This document shows, one piece after another, positions 61,749 to 64,000 of a DNA stretch of 64,000 bases. Below the pieces are notes generated by a model, which had not been told where the DNA came from, made no database searches, and saw only the letters and a program-made list of their open reading frames with translations. The stretch comes from Hymenobacter crusticola (GTDB taxonomy: Bacteria > Bacteroidota > Bacteroidia > Cytophagales > Hymenobacteraceae): positions 679,055 through 743,054 of the forward strand of contig NZ_MTSE01000002.1 in the NCBI RefSeq assembly GCF_002154225.1. The letters are read 5' to 3'. Position numbers and translations under genes: made by a program. Position 1 is the first letter of the stretch, and each line of letters opens with the position of its first letter.

Positions 61749-61772
61749 ACTGTTTTAAAAGCTTAAAACAGT
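61749..61772. other. second hairpin in the small-gene leader
   Basis: ACTGTTTTAA / TTAAAACAGT, a perfect 10-bp stem with loop AAGC, directly abutting the GAAGCCCGTG hairpin with no base between them. Confidence 0.8.
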
Positions 61773-61803
61773 CGTGTTGGCGGGGTGACAACCGTACGCT
61801 TGC

Positions 61804-61851
61804 CAAATATACTGGCATTTGCGTCATTTGTTTGCTATTTATAATAGCAAA
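61804..61851 (-). promoter_or_regulatory. -7 box and nearby inverted repeat before the small gene
   Basis: On the minus strand TATATTTG (61804-61811) fits TAnnTTTG. At 61831-61851 a 9-bp inverted repeat TTTGCTATT-TAT-AATAGCAAA sits around the expected -33 region and could be an operator. A TTTG at the exact -33 position is not seen. Confidence 0.45.
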
Positions 61852-61886
61852 ATTTATTTGTAGTGTTTTCTCGCTGATCTGGTTAC

Positions 61887-62717
61887 CTAGGCAGACAAGC
61901 TACGCGTACGATTCATGATTTTATCAAACACATTATCGAAGCGCAAGCGGAAATGCTGTTTTGGTTGATTCTTGCGGAAAAACACCAGTCCCACAAAGAA
62001 CAAGTCGATGGTAAGTATGACCGCCGGGTGAGCTTTAATCGTTTGCCAAGCGCGGGTCATGTCTGCTGACCAATGAATGTCATCCAGCACAAATACGCTG
62101 TGGTCGGTGCGATAGGGGAGAAGCTGTTCGAAGTAGCGCACGGTGGGCTCGTAGCGATGATTGCCGTCAAAGAAGGCAAAGTCAACGGGGCCTACTAGGT
62201 TTCTTAACGTTGGAGCTAGGGTTGCATCAAGGTTGCCTTCTATAAGCGTTACATTCTGTAAGCCTAGCTCTTCGAATGTTTGCTGCGCAATGGCGGCAGT
62301 TTGAGGACAGCCTTCAAACGTAATGACCTGCGCTCGTGAATCGGCGGTAGCAAGGTACGCTGTTGTAAGCCCCAAAGAAGTACCTAGCTCCAGCACAACG
62401 CGCGGCTGAAACCGATTGACTAGCCGGAACAACAACTGGCCGAATTTGCGCGGTTTGGCAGCCGTGCGGGCGATAGCACCTACACGGCGTTGCTGACCAG
62501 CCCCCGTGCGTGAGCCAGCCCCAAAATCGCGGACAGTAATAGTGTCCATTCGCTTGAGTAACGCACTACGCCTAGCTTCAATAGAGGTGTAGGGGGCGTA
62601 GAAGCCATCGTGTAGGATGACATCGTTGTAGAGCGCAAAAACGAACGGGGAATGCAGCCCATGCGCATTCCCCGAACGGAATAAAAACTGTACGTACTGG
62701 AGTGCCTGGTAGAGCAA
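61887..62717 (-). CDS. class I SAM-dependent O-methyltransferase-like protein
   Basis: 276 residues. 'RSGNAHGLHSPFVFALYNDV' is the start of a recurrent Bacteroidota family; 'RVVLELGTSLGLTTAYLATA' is the SAM glycine motif, 'VITFEGCPQTAAIAQQTFEE' follows it, and 'VDFAFFDGNHRYEPTVRYFE' and 'VFVLDDIHWSADM' are the acidic active-site segments of the O-methyltransferase-3-like fold. Substrate unknown. No ATG lies near the conserved N-terminus; TTG 62717 is the apparent start. Confidence 0.87.
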   Translation of the reverse strand: MLYQALQYVQFLFRSGNAHGLHSPFVFALYNDVILHDGFYAPYTSIEARRSALLKRMDTITVRDFGAGSRTGAGQQRRVGAIARTAAKPRKFGQLLFRLVNRFQPRVVLELGTSLGLTTAYLATADSRAQVITFEGCPQTAAIAQQTFEELGLQNVTLIEGNLDATLAPTLRNLVGPVDFAFFDGNHRYEPTVRYFEQLLPYRTDHSVFVLDDIHWSADMTRAWQTIKAHPAVILTIDLFFVGLVFFRKNQPKQHFRLRFDNVFDKIMNRTRSLSA

Positions 62718-62802
62718 GAAATTAAATAGCTAAATGGCTGGTCGTTCAAAACTACTTGTTAAAACGATCATTTAGGAATTACCTAGCCATGCAACCAGTA
62801 AC

Positions 62803-63189
62803 TTAGTTTAGACGATACGGAACGACAAGCGTAAATTCAGGTATTTCTACCATGAATGTGCGGCCATCTACGAGGCGCTCCATCTGGTAAGTACCGCGCA
62901 TCTTTCCTAGGCCACTCTTAAGATTGCAGCCAGATACATACTGGTGCGAGTCGCCGGGTTCTAAGATAGGTTGCTGACCTACAACACCTTCCCCTTCTAC
63001 TTCACGCACTACACCGTTCGCGTCGTAGATGTACCAGTGACGGCGAAGCAGCTTCACCGTGTATTCGCTGTTATTCTGAATATCAATTTTGTAGGCGAAT
63101 ACGTAATGTTCTTGGCTAGGGCTGGAATAGTCAGGCAGATAATTCGTTGTGACGCTAACCGTGACGCCTTGCGTGGTCGTGGTATTCAT
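62803..63189 (-). CDS. apaG: ApaG domain protein
   Basis: 128 residues, single fibronectin-like beta-sandwich ApaG domain. Motifs '[18 protein letters not shown]', '[20 protein letters not shown]', '[20 protein letters not shown]' and '[11 protein letters not shown]' are all present. ApaG has been linked to cobalt/magnesium resistance, but its molecular function is unclear. ATG 63198 would add three residues; ATG 63189 gives the standard start. Confidence 0.94.
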   Translation of the reverse strand: MNTTTTQGVTVSVTTNYLPDYSSPSQEHYVFAYKIDIQNNSEYTVKLLRRHWYIYDANGVVREVEGEGVVGQQPILEPGDSHQYVSGCNLKSGLGKMRGTYQMERLVDGRTFMVEIPEFTLVVPYRLN

Positions 63190-63299
63190 GGCTCTCATTC
63201 AATTCTGTGAGGGACAAACAGCCGTGGCCGAAGTTTGGTTTATCTACGCAGCTCAGCACCAAAAAGGCCAGCTGTCACCGTAAAAAATTTAAATTCCCT

Positions 63300-63965
63300 A
63301 TGTCTGTAAAGATAGAAGAAAGCTGGCAGCGCGTACTACAAGACGAGTTTGACAAGCCCTATTTTCAGCACTTGACTGCTTTTGTACGCGGCGAGTATGC
63401 CACTGCCACCGTGTATCCGCCTGGTGCCCAGATCTTTCATGCCTTCGATGCCTGTCCTTTCGACCAAACGAAGGTGGTTATTTTAGGCCAAGATCCTTAC
63501 CATGGCCGAGGGCAAGCACATGGCCTAGCTTTCTCTGTGGCCCATGGCGTGCGCACGCCCCCGTCGCTTCAAAATATCTTCAAAGAGCTCCAGCAGGACC
63601 TGCCTGGTACAGCACCCGCTCCTGATGGTAACCTTGACCGCTGGGCGCAGCAAGGTGTGCTGCTACTCAATGCTACCCTCACCGTTCGGGCAGGCGAGCC
63701 AGGCTCACACCAGAAAAAGGGCTGGGAGCAGTTTACCGACGCCGTTATTCAGAAGGTCTCCAACTTAAAAGAGCACGTCGTGTTCATTCTGTGGGGAGCC
63801 TACGCGCAGAAGAAGGAAGAAATAATTGATGGCCGTAAGCATCTTGTGCTCAAAGCAGCGCATCCATCACCTTACGCCGCCGATCGGGGCTTCTTTGGTT
63901 CTCGTCCGTTCAGTAAAACGAATGCGTACCTAGAACAGCACGGCGAAGCACCGATACAGTGGTAA
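63300..63965 (+). CDS. ung: uracil-DNA glycosylase
   Basis: 221 residues, family 1 UDG that removes uracil from DNA. The water-activating loop is '[19 protein letters not shown]' (Asp65), the uracil-binding Asn is in 'LLLNATLTV', and the leucine-intercalation loop is '[18 protein letters not shown]' (His about 188). ATG 63300 gives the family start; an upstream frame to 63207 is not conserved-looking. A CGGATT-array repeat starts just after the stop. Confidence 0.97.
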   Translation: MSVKIEESWQRVLQDEFDKPYFQHLTAFVRGEYATATVYPPGAQIFHAFDACPFDQTKVVILGQDPYHGRGQAHGLAFSVAHGVRTPPSLQNIFKELQQDLPGTAPAPDGNLDRWAQQGVLLLNATLTVRAGEPGSHQKKGWEQFTDAVIQKVSNLKEHVVFILWGAYAQKKEEIIDGRKHLVLKAAHPSPYAADRGFFGSRPFSKTNAYLEQHGEAPIQW

Positions 63966-63968
63966 ATC

Positions 63969-64000
63969 TAAACCACGGATTCGAACGGATTATTCGGATT
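63969..64000 (+). repeat. CGGATT-array repeat, copy 5, cut by the window end
   Basis: TAAACCACGGATTCGAACGG and two further boxes: three CGGATT units spaced 10 and 9 nt, starting 3 bp after the ung stop. Same orientation rule as the other copies: the AACCACGG end points to the gene. Confidence 0.85.

Overview
The window looks like chromosomal DNA of an aerobic Bacteroidota bacterium of the Cytophagales, most like Hymenobacter or a relative. The basis is gene content. There is a SusC/SusD pair, two proteins with type IX secretion C-terminal sorting domains, DUF3098, DUF4350 and DUF4394 proteins, a GNAT-nitrilase fusion, an aa3-type oxidase cluster, and promoters of the Bacteroidota form TTTG-N19-21-TAnnTTTG. 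GC content is moderate. The tetranucleotide CTAG, rare in many bacteria, is unusually common here. I see no transposase, integrase, prophage or CRISPR array, so this is mostly core genome.

Layout. 1-2526: end of a cytochrome c oxidase operon (subunit III, subunit IV, SCO copper chaperone, DUF420/CtaM-like protein, small CxxC membrane protein), closed by a strong terminator. 2635-10146: a very large membrane histidine kinase and a large predicted outer-membrane protein. 10381-12560: GDP-L-fucose synthesis (fcl, gmd). 12651-14714: secreted GH20 hexosaminidase. 14764-21378 (minus) plus 21495-22220 (plus): a membrane cassette of DUF58, MoxR, DUF4350, DUF4129, a multi-pass protein, SpoIIM-like and RDD proteins. 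22299-28470: two T9SS cargo proteins, an SDR and the GNAT-nitrilase fusion. 28714-30380: the two subunits of a 3-oxoacid CoA-transferase, split by a 314-bp spacer bounded by long inverted repeats. 30476-32992: outer-membrane beta-barrel receptor. 33440-37383: ftsX, DUF3098, uppP, truB and ribF in one direction, followed by tamB (37516-42099). 42386-45484: tsaD, smpB, an NlpC/P60 peptidase and an HNH endonuclease. 45539-47823: alpha/beta hydrolase and fatty acid desaturase. 47900-52657: SusD/SusC. 53435-58604: ribosomal protein S1, tRNA-Cys and a cyanophycin synthetase homologue. 58796-63965: coiled-coil protein, TPMT-like methyltransferase, kdsA, an autonomous small gene for a 43-aa hydrophobic peptide, a second methyltransferase, apaG and ung.

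Working together: the first genes build and metallate the terminal oxidase. fcl, gmd and kdsA supply sugars for surface glycans and LPS. uppP recycles the lipid carrier, while tamB, the SusCD pair and the beta-barrel proteins belong to the outer membrane.

The most unusual material is intergenic. A family of about 45-52-bp arrays of CGGATT boxes, phased every 9-10 nt, sits exactly at gene ends and frames whole intergenic regions as inverted pairs. Two other convergent gene pairs are separated by perfect inverted repeats of 33 and 27 bp that fill the gap. The small gene at 61548-61679, with its own promoter-like box, structured leader and terminator, is the best candidate for something undescribed.
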